DNA of 64,000 nt from CAVQND01 sp964653485 (GTDB taxonomy: Bacteria; Verrucomicrobiota; Verrucomicrobiia; Limisphaerales; UBA8199): positions 1-64,000 of the forward strand of contig CAZZFF010000012.1 of assembly GCA_964653485.1 (NCBI GenBank), read 5' to 3'. Of the stretch, positions 9,174-16,527 are shown piece by piece (the first letter of the stretch is position 1; each line of letters starts with the position of its first letter). The notes beneath the pieces were generated by a model that made no database searches, was not told the DNA's origin, and saw nothing but the letters and a program-made list of their open reading frames with translations. A program made the position numbers and the translations under genes.

Positions 9174-9765
9174 TGAGTTGCTCGGCGGTCCAGGGTTGGA
9201 CGCGCGCGCCGATTTGGGCGCGCACGGCCTTGACCTGTTCGGGGGTGACGGCTGCGGCCTTGTTGCCCCAGCTTTGGCGAGTATAACTCAGGACGGCCGC
9301 CAGGTCGTCGTCCGACAAGGCGGCGCCCATCGCAGGCATCGAGAGATTCCAATCGGCGCCTCCGACTTGGACCGACCCGGTCAGGCCGGAGAGCGGGATG
9401 CGGACCATTCGATCAGGGCTGCCCAGCACCCACTCCGACCCTACAAAAGGCGGGGCTTGGCCGGGCTTGCCTTTGCCATCGGAGTTGTGGCACAGGGCGC
9501 AAATGTTCTCATAAACGGCCCGGCCGCGTTCGAGCGAGGGGCCGCCGCCGCCGCGCGGTTGGTACGCCTGCAGGTCGGTCAGCGACGTGTAAGGCATATA
9601 AACCTCCGCATCAAACCAGCCGCTGAATCGGTCGAAGAACACCATCGCCCCGTAGAGCAGCATGAAAAACACGACCATCAACCAAACCGGAACGGGCAGG
9701 TTCGCCGCGCTCGGTTCGGCGGCCTCGGGGGGCACTGACGGGGATTGGACGCTCAATGGGTTCAT
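9160..9765 (-). CDS. Membrane-anchored monohaem cytochrome c, last gene of the respiratory operon
   Basis: A 201-aa class I cytochrome c. One transmembrane helix (about residues 26-45, VPVWLMVVFFMLLYGAMVFF) anchors a periplasmic domain. The domain has the haem motif CALCH at 89-93 and a likely Met ligand in NLSMPAMGAAL. It sits 13 bp downstream of the CcoO-like gene. That is where CcoP would be expected in a cbb3 operon, but CcoP normally has two haems and this has one. The C-terminal ~30 residues (VTPEQVKAVRAQIGARVQPW) form a helical tail. The proposed role is electron transfer between complex III and a terminal acceptor. The ATG at 9765 was chosen because upstream in-frame codons are Pro/Arg-rich and overlap the preceding gene. 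Confidence 0.85.
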   Translation of the reverse strand: MNPLSVQSPSVPPEAAEPSAANLPVPVWLMVVFFMLLYGAMVFFDRFSGWFDAEVYMPYTSLTDLQAYQPRGGGGPSLERGRAVYENICALCHNSDGKGKPGQAPPFVGSEWVLGSPDRMVRIPLSGLTGSVQVGGADWNLSMPAMGAALSDDDLAAVLSYTRQSWGNKAAAVTPEQVKAVRAQIGARVQPWTAEQLKAVP

Positions 9766-9778
9766 GCGGCGGCGAGGC

Positions 9779-10666
9779 TCACTTGGCCGGGGCGTTGGTG
9801 GGCGCGGCGCCCGAGGGGGCGGGCGCATTGGTAGCCGCAAGGTCCGCCTCCGGAGGCGCGTTCGTCGCGCCCGGTGCGGCTGCGGCGGGCGCGGCAGCGA
9901 GCGGCGCCTCGAACAGCGGCGCGTCGGCCCGGAGACTGAGCAGGTAAGCCACCAGCGCGACGGCCTCCGGCTTGGGAACGATCTCATTATTGCGCTTCTC
10001 GAAGAGAAACCGGTAGGGCGGCATGGCGGAGCCTTTCACCTCGATTTGCGGCGCATATAAATGCCGCAAGTGCCAGGCGGCATCCGGCTGACGCACGCTC
10101 ACGTTCGCCAGGTCCGGCCCGATGCGTTGCGAGCCGAGGGCGACCGGGTAATCGTATAGGAAATCTCTGGCCACGGTGCGGCGTTTGCCCCAACCGCGCG
10201 CGATGTCCGACCCGACCGGCACGATCAAGACCGACGCCTTGGCGCCGGCCCCCTTGAGGAGCTTCACCGCGTCGTCGGCCTCCGTCGGTTTTGCGCCCTG
10301 GAGGACCGGCTGCGGAAGAGCGGAGAACCATTGCCGGGCATCCGCCTCGGACAAGCCGGGCTTGAGTTGGTGCAGGGCGCTCAGGACGGCGGGGGCATTG
10401 GTTCCGGCGGCCAAAAGAAGGACATCGCAGACGGTCGCGCTCTGGCGGACCTGCTGGCTGTGGCAGTCGGCGCAGCCATTGGCGCGATAGACATCGAGGC
10501 CCTGGCGCGCCAGGCCCGGTCGCGCCTGCGGATAAAGGGTCGGCGCGCCGAGCATGTTGGTCGGCTGCAACTGGCCGATTTGAGCCTGGGGTGTGAGCAC
10601 GAAGCCAAACCAGGAGCCGGCCAGGGCAAAAAACGCAGCGAGGAAAAGCAGCGGGCCGTAGTTCAT
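9779..10666 (-). CDS. CcoO-like cytochrome c with an L7/L12-C-terminal-like insert
   Basis: A 295-aa membrane-anchored cytochrome related to CcoO of cbb3 oxidases. The N-terminal TM helix is at residues 5-25. The haem site CADCHSQ (65-71) is the CcoO signature. The second conserved block FLYDYPVALGSQRIGPDL (169-186) and WHLRHLYAP...GSAMPPYRFL (Met ligand, about 215) match CcoO. Between them, residues about 76-155 are absent from ordinary CcoO and contain PGLSEADARQWFSALPQPV and TEADDAVKLLKGAGAKASVL, which resemble the ribosomal L7/L12 C-terminal domain. The tail (250-295) is Ala/Pro-rich. Its start overlaps the CcoN-like stop by 4 bp (ATGA). Together these genes likely form one membrane complex. 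Confidence 0.85.
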   Translation of the reverse strand: MNYGPLLFLAAFFALAGSWFGFVLTPQAQIGQLQPTNMLGAPTLYPQARPGLARQGLDVYRANGCADCHSQQVRQSATVCDVLLLAAGTNAPAVLSALHQLKPGLSEADARQWFSALPQPVLQGAKPTEADDAVKLLKGAGAKASVLIVPVGSDIARGWGKRRTVARDFLYDYPVALGSQRIGPDLANVSVRQPDAAWHLRHLYAPQIEVKGSAMPPYRFLFEKRNNEIVPKPEAVALVAYLLSLRADAPLFEAPLAAAPAAAAPGATNAPPEADLAATNAPAPSGAAPTNAPAK

Positions 10667-12192
10667 GGCTTGGCACCCGCGGGTTTAAACAGGTCCAACG
10701 TCAGGGCCGAGAACGCCGAGACGGCGCGGGCGCGGCAGAAGCGGACCGCCAACCCGGCCAGGTTGGCCAGGAATGCGACATGCCCAAGAGCCATCAGCAG
10801 GTCGCCCATCGTGCTGACGCGCAAACAAGGCAGGGTGGTCTTCACGACATCCAGAAAGGCAATGTCCGGGTTCCGCAGTTTCAGCCCCTGGAGCACGCCG
10901 GCAATCGCCAGGGGCGCCGCCAGCAGCACGACGCCCACCGATGCCAGCCAGAAATGCGCCCGAGCCAGCCTCGGCCAGGGAATTTCACCCCCCATGAGCC
11001 GGGGCACAATCCCATAGGCGGCCCCAAAAATTGCCATGGCAAAAAAACCGTAGGCGTTGACATGTTCCATCGCGGGGCCGAACCAGGTCAGGTCCGTGAT
11101 GTTGCTGACGGGCGGGAACGAGACCAGGACACGCATGAAACCCGCGACCAGGAACGACACCACGCCGAACAAGACGAACCGCAGCGCCAGCCCCTCGATC
11201 GAGTCCACCGGCTTGCCCTCTTCCTGTCGAGGCGTCTCGGGCGGGTCACTTTGGAGTGCCCGCGCCAGACCCTCCCGCCCGGCTGTCTTCCATACACTCA
11301 ACCCAACGGCCAGGAGGGCCACGGTGGTGAGGAGAGTGCCCACGGTGCTGAGGGCGGGCATCCAGGCGGGCACAGGCGCGCTGTTGGGAATGCCGCCCCA
11401 GCTCCCAAACAACAGGATGGCCCAAAACGCGGAGAGCGCCAGGTTGCGGTTCTGCAACTGGCGGCGGGCAAGCTTTGGCACGAAATAGAAAACCGCGCCC
11501 AGACCTGCCAGCCAGAGCCAGACGACCCGGAGATTGTCCGCATACCACCAGGCGATGACCGACTGCATCACACCGCGCACCGGAAACGTGACGAGCAGCA
11601 ACTGGGCGGTCGAATATATCCACGGGAACCAGAACAGCGCGGCGAAGAGAAACCACTGCGACACATAGAGCCGTTGTTCGCGCCGCTGGTGGAAGGTCAA
11701 TGCGCCCTGGATTCCGACCAGCACGGAGCCGAGGAACACCATCGGCGTGGCGTAGCCCGGCATGTCCAGCGCCTCGAACCCGGTGCGGTCCCCGGCCAGT
11801 ATCCCCCAAAAGCCCACCGTCACGCCGAGGTTCCACAGCACCGCGCCCATGGTCACCAGCCAGCCTTGCGACAGTGTTGTCCGGCCCAGGCGCGCCAGCA
11901 GCCACAGGGACACACCCATCCCTGACTGGAGGCAAAAACCATAAAGAAACGCGCTTGATGCGGCGGGGTGGACGCGCCCGTAGGTCAGCCAGGCCGGCCC
12001 GGCCAGAAACCCCGGCGAATGGAATTTGATCGAGGAAATGAGGGCAAAGCCCGAAGCGACGACGAGCCACGCCGCGGCGCCCATAAGCAACGCCAGCAGG
12101 GGCAGGCGGCAGGAGGCGTCGATCTCTGAGGTTGGCATGTCACAGCCACTTGAGGCGGCAGCCGCTGGTTCGGAGGATGCGCGTAGATTCAT
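10663..12192 (-). CDS. CcoN-like haem-copper oxidase subunit I lacking the CuB ligands
   Basis: A 509-aa polytopic protein that follows CcoN along its length: GRVHPAAS (His75 at the CcoN low-spin haem position), WWYADNLRVVWLWLAGLGAVFYFVPK (cf. CcoN WWYGHN...YYFVPK) and EHVNAYGFFAMAIFGAAYGIVPRL (cf. GHVHAGALGW...LVPK). The CuB-ligand positions are changed. The WWYGH histidine is Asp219, and the HH pair is replaced in GSWGGIPNSAPVPAW (263-277). There is no histidine at all between residues 169 and 376. In the GHVH motif the first His is kept (377) and the second is Asn379. Canonical O2 or NO reduction is therefore unlikely. It overlaps the CcoO-like start by 4 bp. Annotation as a functional cbb3 oxidase would be misleading. 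Confidence 0.88.
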   Translation of the reverse strand: MNLRASSEPAAAASSGCDMPTSEIDASCRLPLLALLMGAAAWLVVASGFALISSIKFHSPGFLAGPAWLTYGRVHPAASSAFLYGFCLQSGMGVSLWLLARLGRTTLSQGWLVTMGAVLWNLGVTVGFWGILAGDRTGFEALDMPGYATPMVFLGSVLVGIQGALTFHQRREQRLYVSQWFLFAALFWFPWIYSTAQLLLVTFPVRGVMQSVIAWWYADNLRVVWLWLAGLGAVFYFVPKLARRQLQNRNLALSAFWAILLFGSWGGIPNSAPVPAWMPALSTVGTLLTTVALLAVGLSVWKTAGREGLARALQSDPPETPRQEEGKPVDSIEGLALRFVLFGVVSFLVAGFMRVLVSFPPVSNITDLTWFGPAMEHVNAYGFFAMAIFGAAYGIVPRLMGGEIPWPRLARAHFWLASVGVVLLAAPLAIAGVLQGLKLRNPDIAFLDVVKTTLPCLRVSTMGDLLMALGHVAFLANLAGLAVRFCRARAVSAFSALTLDLFKPAGAKP

Positions 12193-12201
12193 GGCCGAGC
12201 C

Positions 12202-12591
12202 TCACTCGAAAGGGCTGGGTTTCTCAGGGGCCTTGGGTGGGACGGCCGTGGCTTTCTCCACTCGGGCAATCAAGTTCGAGCGGGCGGCGGCCGGGTGTTG
12301 TCCCCAATCACGCTCGACCATGCTCATGGCCTGCTCGATGGGCAGGCGGACGATGCCTTTGGCCTGGTCGATCCAACCGGGAGAGGCGAGCGCCTCGGTC
12401 TCGGCGGCGCGCAGTTCGGCCAGTGCCTTGGCCCGGACCGCGGCACGGTCCTCGCCCAGGGCTGGGGGCTGGGTATAGCGGTGGATGGCCCAGGCCAACG
12501 CCGCCACGATGAGGAACGAGCCGAGAATGCCTACGGCATAGGCCCACGCGGCCCGGTTCGGTTCAGGGTGATCTTTCATCCGTTCATTCAT
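12202..12591 (-). CDS. Small single-TM protein of the ACIII/oxidase-like operon
   Basis: A 129-aa protein with one transmembrane helix near the N-terminus (AYAVGILGSFLIVAALAWAIHRY, about residues 16-38). A soluble, charged helical region follows (ALAELRAAETEALASPGWID, then RLPIEQAMSMVERDWGQHPA). No cofactor motif is visible. It overlaps the ActF stop by 4 bp (ATGA) and ends 9 bp before the CcoN-like gene, so it is part of the operon. Small one-helix proteins are known accessory subunits of alternative complex III (ActG in Rhodothermus) and of oxidases (CcoQ-like). Homology to either cannot be asserted from the sequence alone. Confidence 0.75.
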   Translation of the reverse strand: MNERMKDHPEPNRAAWAYAVGILGSFLIVAALAWAIHRYTQPPALGEDRAAVRAKALAELRAAETEALASPGWIDQAKGIVRLPIEQAMSMVERDWGQHPAAARSNLIARVEKATAVPPKAPEKPSPFE

Positions 12592-13862
12592 TCATTGCCT
12601 CCTCCAAACTGAGGCGGCGCATCTTGCATCTCATCGACTCGGCCAGTCTCGGCCTCCGGGACTTGGGCGGGCAGGAGATGCGTCAGGCCCATGGCCTCGA
12701 TGAGCCTGGGGTCTTTCACGGGATACGGGGCGTGGCGCGCGTAATTCTCCAGGAACACCTTGCTCAGCAAGCCGGCCATAAAGGCGAAGCAACCCGCGTC
12801 CAGCCAGAGCCAGCCCAAGGCAAACCCGTCCGGGTGCAGCGCGGGCATGATGTTGAACGCCAGGTCCACCCAATGCATCAGCCAGCACCACACGCAGAGA
12901 GGGACCATGATCGAAAAGGCGTGCTTCACGTCGATGCGCAGCAGGGCCAGGAACGGGAGGAAGAAATGGCCGAAAATGATGACCATGCCCACGTGCCACC
13001 ACGTGCCCTTCTCGCGCAACACGTACCAGAAGGTCTCGTCGGGCATGTTGCCGTTCCAGATGATGAAATACTGGGAGAAGTGGATATAGGCGTAAAAAAC
13101 CGTAAAGGCGAAGAGAAGCGATCCCAGAAAATAGTACTGTTGAGCGTGGAGCACCTCGGCCATCACGCCCTGGCGTTCGAGCACCATCGTGAGGACATAG
13201 ACCGTCGCCAGGGCCATCCAAACGCTCCCGGCATAATAATAGACGCCGTACATGGTCGAGTACCACTGGTATTGCAGCGCCATCATCCAAAGCGAGGCGG
13301 CCAGGGTCAGCGTGAGGGCAAAGAGAAGAACGCCGATGGCCGAAAAGAACCGCATCCGATGCGTGGGCTTGGCCGCGCCCGTTTGGTCCTGCTCCAGCGA
13401 CCAGTACCTGAGCCTGTTCGAGAGAAGCCACCACACCAGGAAGCAAAAAGCCGAGACCATGTAGAACATCGGCTTGGTGAAGAGCGGTTCTTTGGCGGCC
13501 AAGGCGTGGTCGAGCCGGGGATTGGCAGTCATCCAGCTATAGAGTTTCGGGGCAAACACCGCGATCGGAACGAACAACAGCGCCATCCACGGAAACAAAA
13601 GGCTGGCGATGTGTTCGCAAGGCCGGCGGATCGGCACCGACCAGCCGGCATCGAAGAGATGATGCGCGATGACCAGGAACAGCGCCCCCAGGCAGAGGCT
13701 CAGGAAAAACATGAAGCTCAACAGCCAGGAAAAGGCGAACTGCCGGGCGTCCAGCAAGCCGCCCAGCGCGCAGAGCGCCCCTCCCCCGAGCATCAAAAAC
13801 ATCGGCGCCGGCCGCCATTTGGATAGGTCCGGCGACGAGAGCGAAGTTCGTGAATTCGTCAT
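12588..13862 (-). CDS. actF: Alternative complex III subunit ActF (NrfD/PsrC-like membrane protein)
   Basis: A 424-aa polytopic membrane protein, the second PsrC-like integral subunit of the quinol:cytochrome c oxidoreductase. Many hydrophobic helices are visible, with conserved-looking motifs HHLFDAGWSVPIRRPCEHIA (residues ~65-84) and AFTVFYAYIHFSQYFIIWNGN. The HFSQYFIIW...WYVLR block is typical of ActF. It lies 19 bp after ActE and overlaps the next small gene by 4 bp. By family knowledge ActC and ActF form the membrane core; quinol binding is assigned to the PsrC-like subunits. The C-terminus ends in a polar tail. Confidence 0.9.
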   Translation of the reverse strand: MTNSRTSLSSPDLSKWRPAPMFLMLGGGALCALGGLLDARQFAFSWLLSFMFFLSLCLGALFLVIAHHLFDAGWSVPIRRPCEHIASLLFPWMALLFVPIAVFAPKLYSWMTANPRLDHALAAKEPLFTKPMFYMVSAFCFLVWWLLSNRLRYWSLEQDQTGAAKPTHRMRFFSAIGVLLFALTLTLAASLWMMALQYQWYSTMYGVYYYAGSVWMALATVYVLTMVLERQGVMAEVLHAQQYYFLGSLLFAFTVFYAYIHFSQYFIIWNGNMPDETFWYVLREKGTWWHVGMVIIFGHFFLPFLALLRIDVKHAFSIMVPLCVWCWLMHWVDLAFNIMPALHPDGFALGWLWLDAGCFAFMAGLLSKVFLENYARHAPYPVKDPRLIEAMGLTHLLPAQVPEAETGRVDEMQDAPPQFGGGNE

Positions 13863-13881
13863 GATGTGGAATTGGAGGCCG

Positions 13882-14529
13882 CTATTTCTTGAGGCTCGCG
13901 CGCAGTGGTTCGGGCAGGTCGTCCACGGTGGCCAACTGGCTGAGTTGGAGCGCGCGCAGGTAGGCGACGATGGCCCAGCGATCCGCCACGGTGATGTTGG
14001 CTCCGTACGGCTGCATGAGGTTGCGCCCGTGGGTGATGACGTAGAACAACTCGCCGTCCGTCATCTCGACGATGCGTTTGTCATGGAGGTCAGCCACCAC
14101 AGTCATGGCGCCGAGCTTTTTGGTAATGCCGTTGCCATCCGCCAATTGCCCATGGCAGGGCGAACAGTTTATGCTGAAGCGCTGGCGGCCCCTCTGGAGC
14201 AGTTGCCCGGTGACCGCCAGGGGATTGTCCTCCACGAAATTGGTCGTGCCGCTCAGAAGCCCCGTATTGACCGGGGCGTCCTCATAGGGATAGACGGAAC
14301 CCTTGGCCGTCTGGAGCGGCGTGGAGCGCGCGATAGTACCCGGGACGGGCAACTGCGAACTCAGGCCGTTGGGAAAGAAGCCGTTGGGCTTTTGAGGGCG
14401 CAGCTTGAGCTGCCATTCCATGTCCGGAAAGATATAAAGCGGCGGCTTGCGGAAATGGGAGCCGCGAAAGCCCAGAACCCCGGTCACGGCGAGCGCGGAG
14501 GCGAAGAGAATGGCCAGAAAATAACGCAT
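13882..14529 (-). CDS. actE: Alternative complex III subunit ActE (monohaem cytochrome c)
   Basis: A 215-aa cytochrome c with an N-terminal signal or anchor (MRYFLAILFASALAVTGVLG). It has the haem motif CSPCH at residues 122-126 in INCSPCHGQLADGNG and a probable Met ligand in NLMQPYG. The upstream region PDMEWQLKLRPQKPNGFF and RSTPLQTAKGSVYPY is the usual ActE lead-in. The start at 14529 overlaps the ActD stop by one base (TAATG), which is why longer in-frame extensions were rejected. The subunit is periplasmic and thought to pass electrons from ActA/ActB to the oxidase side. Confidence 0.9.
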   Translation of the reverse strand: MRYFLAILFASALAVTGVLGFRGSHFRKPPLYIFPDMEWQLKLRPQKPNGFFPNGLSSQLPVPGTIARSTPLQTAKGSVYPYEDAPVNTGLLSGTTNFVEDNPLAVTGQLLQRGRQRFSINCSPCHGQLADGNGITKKLGAMTVVADLHDKRIVEMTDGELFYVITHGRNLMQPYGANITVADRWAIVAYLRALQLSQLATVDDLPEPLRASLKK

Positions 14530-15074
14530 TACTCCTCCACCACCTCGATGTGCCGGCTGCCGGCCTCCTGCAGCAGCTTGCGGGTTTCGGTTTCCGAATA
14601 CTTGGGGTCGTCGCACTCGATAGTGATGAAGAACCGATCGTGGGTGACCAGCGAGAACCGCTTGTTCTTGAGGAGCGGATGGTGCAGGCGCGGCAGCCGG
14701 TTCAAGAACAACATGCCGAAGAGCGCACCGAAGGACCCGAAGAGAATCGTCAGTTCATAGGAAGGGGGAAAAGCGGAGAAAGGACTGAACATCGGTTTGC
14801 CGCCGATGACGATCGGATAATCGAAGGTGTTCATGTACCAGATCATCAACATGCCCGTCGCGTAGCCGGCCACCCCTCCGATGAACGCGAACCACCCGAC
14901 TTTCGAGTTGCTCAGGCCCATGGCCTTGTCCATGCCGTGGACCGGGAACGGGGTGAAAACGTCCCATTGGCGAAAGCCCGCCTGGCGGACCTTCTCCGCG
15001 GCGTGGAGGACCGCGGCGGCGGTGGTGAATTCGGCAACGATGCCGTAGGGTTTGGCGGCTGTGTCAGGCATCAT
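14529..15074 (-). CDS. actD: Alternative complex III subunit ActD (DUF3341)
   Basis: A 181-aa DUF3341 protein. The N-terminal soluble ferredoxin-like part is YGIVAEFTTAAAVLHAAEKVRQAGF...DVFTPFPVHGMDKAMGL. Two transmembrane helices follow (WFAFIGGVAGYATGMLMIW and ELTILFGSFGALFGMLFLN). A C-terminal segment, HDRFFITIECDDPKYSETETRKLL, is also typical of the family. ActD is a structural membrane subunit of complex III with no known cofactor. Its start overlaps the ActC stop by about 10 bp; ATG 15071 is an equally possible start. It overlaps ActE by one base. Confidence 0.93.
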   Translation of the reverse strand: MMPDTAAKPYGIVAEFTTAAAVLHAAEKVRQAGFRQWDVFTPFPVHGMDKAMGLSNSKVGWFAFIGGVAGYATGMLMIWYMNTFDYPIVIGGKPMFSPFSAFPPSYELTILFGSFGALFGMLFLNRLPRLHHPLLKNKRFSLVTHDRFFITIECDDPKYSETETRKLLQEAGSRHIEVVEE

Positions 15075-16527
15075 GCGGCGCCTCCATCGGTTTGGCTCCG
15101 CCCAGCGGGTGATGCGGCTCCGCTTGGGGCGTCACGCCTTTGACTTCGGAGATGGCAATCATCGGCAGAAACCTCAGGAACAACAGGAACATCGTGAAGA
15201 ACAGGCCGAAGGTGCCGATGTAAGTGCAGATGTCCACCCACGTCGGACGGTAATAGCCCCAACTGGATGGGATGAAATCACGGTGTAAAGAAACCACGAT
15301 AATCACGAACCGCTCGAACCACATCCCGACGTTGACGAGGATTGAGATGATGAAAACCACAACGAGATTCTGCCGCAGCCGCCTGAACCAGAATAGCTGC
15401 GGGATGAGCACGTTGCAGGAGACCATCATGCACCAGGCCCATTGGTAAGGGCCCATCGCGCGGTTCAGGAAGTGGAACCGTTCGTTGGGGTTGCCGCTGT
15501 ACCAGGCGATGAAGAACTCCATCGCGTAGGCATAGCCGACGATCGAGCCGGTGGCGAGGGTGACCTTGCACATGATGTCGATGTGCCGCATCGTGATGAT
15601 GTCCTGAAGCTTGAAGATCGAGCGCAGCGGGATCAGCAGGGTCAATACCATGCCGAACCCGGAGAAGACAGCGCCGGCCACGAAATAGGGCGGGAAAATG
15701 GTCGTGTGCCAGCCTGGCAGTTGCGAAACCGAAAAGTCGAGGGACACAATGGAATGGACCGAGAGGACCAGGGGCGTCGAGAGGCCGGCCAGGATCAGGT
15801 AGGCCTTCTCGTAATTGCTCCAATGGCGGTTGGACCCGGTCCAGCCCAGGGCGAAGAAACCGTAGAGGAACTGGCGCAACCGGGTCTTGGCCCGGTCGCG
15901 AAGCACCGCCAGGTCCGGGATCAGGCCCATATACCAGAACAACACGGAAACGGTGAAATAGGTCGAGACGGCGAAAACGTCCCACATCAGGGGCGAGCGG
16001 AACTGGGGCCAGATCGAGTTCGAGTTGGGGACCGGGAAGAGCCACCAATCGTACCAGGCGCGTCCGACGTGGAGCGCGGGATAGATGCCGGCGCACATGA
16101 CGGCGAAGATGGTCATGGCCTCGGCGGCGCGGTTCACCGCCGTCCGCCATCGCTGGCGCAGGAGGAACAGAATCGCCGAGATGAGCGTCCCTGCGTGGCC
16201 AATTCCAATCCACCAAACGAAATTGACGATGTCCCACGCCCACATGACCGGGCGCATGTTGCCCCAGACGCCGACGCCGGTGGACACCTGGTAGGCGATC
16301 ATGAGGAAGAGCATGCCCAAGGCCAGCACGCTGGGGATGAACAGCACCCACCACCACGTCGGGGCTCGGCCTTCGCTGAGCGAGGCCACGCGGTTGGAAA
16401 TCCATCCAAAACTGCGGTTGTTGGCAACCAGGGGCGCGCGCGCAAGCTCGGACGGCGGCTCCGGCACGCTCACCACGCCGCCGCCACCCAGGCTCCCGGT
16501 CTTGATTGGAACGGTCTGGGCCTCCAT
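15064..16527 (-). CDS. actC: Alternative complex III subunit ActC (NrfD/PsrC-like)
   Basis: A 487-aa polytopic membrane protein of the NrfD/PsrC superfamily. It has many predicted helices and characteristic stretches such as SFGWISNRVASLSEGRAPTWWW (about 44-65), VNFVWWIGIGHAGTLISAIL and FFIAWYSGNPNERFHFLNRA. The start (MEAQTVPIK) overlaps the ActB stop by one base (TGATG). A much longer upstream reading in this frame is a shadow over ActB and was discarded. ActC is the core quinol-interacting subunit that pairs with ActB. The C-terminus carries a polar tail with HHPLGG. Confidence 0.93.
   Translation of the reverse strand: MEAQTVPIKTGSLGGGGVVSVPEPPSELARAPLVANNRSFGWISNRVASLSEGRAPTWWWVLFIPSVLALGMLFLMIAYQVSTGVGVWGNMRPVMWAWDIVNFVWWIGIGHAGTLISAILFLLRQRWRTAVNRAAEAMTIFAVMCAGIYPALHVGRAWYDWWLFPVPNSNSIWPQFRSPLMWDVFAVSTYFTVSVLFWYMGLIPDLAVLRDRAKTRLRQFLYGFFALGWTGSNRHWSNYEKAYLILAGLSTPLVLSVHSIVSLDFSVSQLPGWHTTIFPPYFVAGAVFSGFGMVLTLLIPLRSIFKLQDIITMRHIDIMCKVTLATGSIVGYAYAMEFFIAWYSGNPNERFHFLNRAMGPYQWAWCMMVSCNVLIPQLFWFRRLRQNLVVVFIISILVNVGMWFERFVIIVVSLHRDFIPSSWGYYRPTWVDICTYIGTFGLFFTMFLLFLRFLPMIAISEVKGVTPQAEPHHPLGGAKPMEAPHDA

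Noticed and set aside
12624..13826. A 400-codon open frame on the plus strand
   Set aside because: Antisense shadow of actF; composition is His/Gln/Arg-rich, with no hydrophobic core or motifs.
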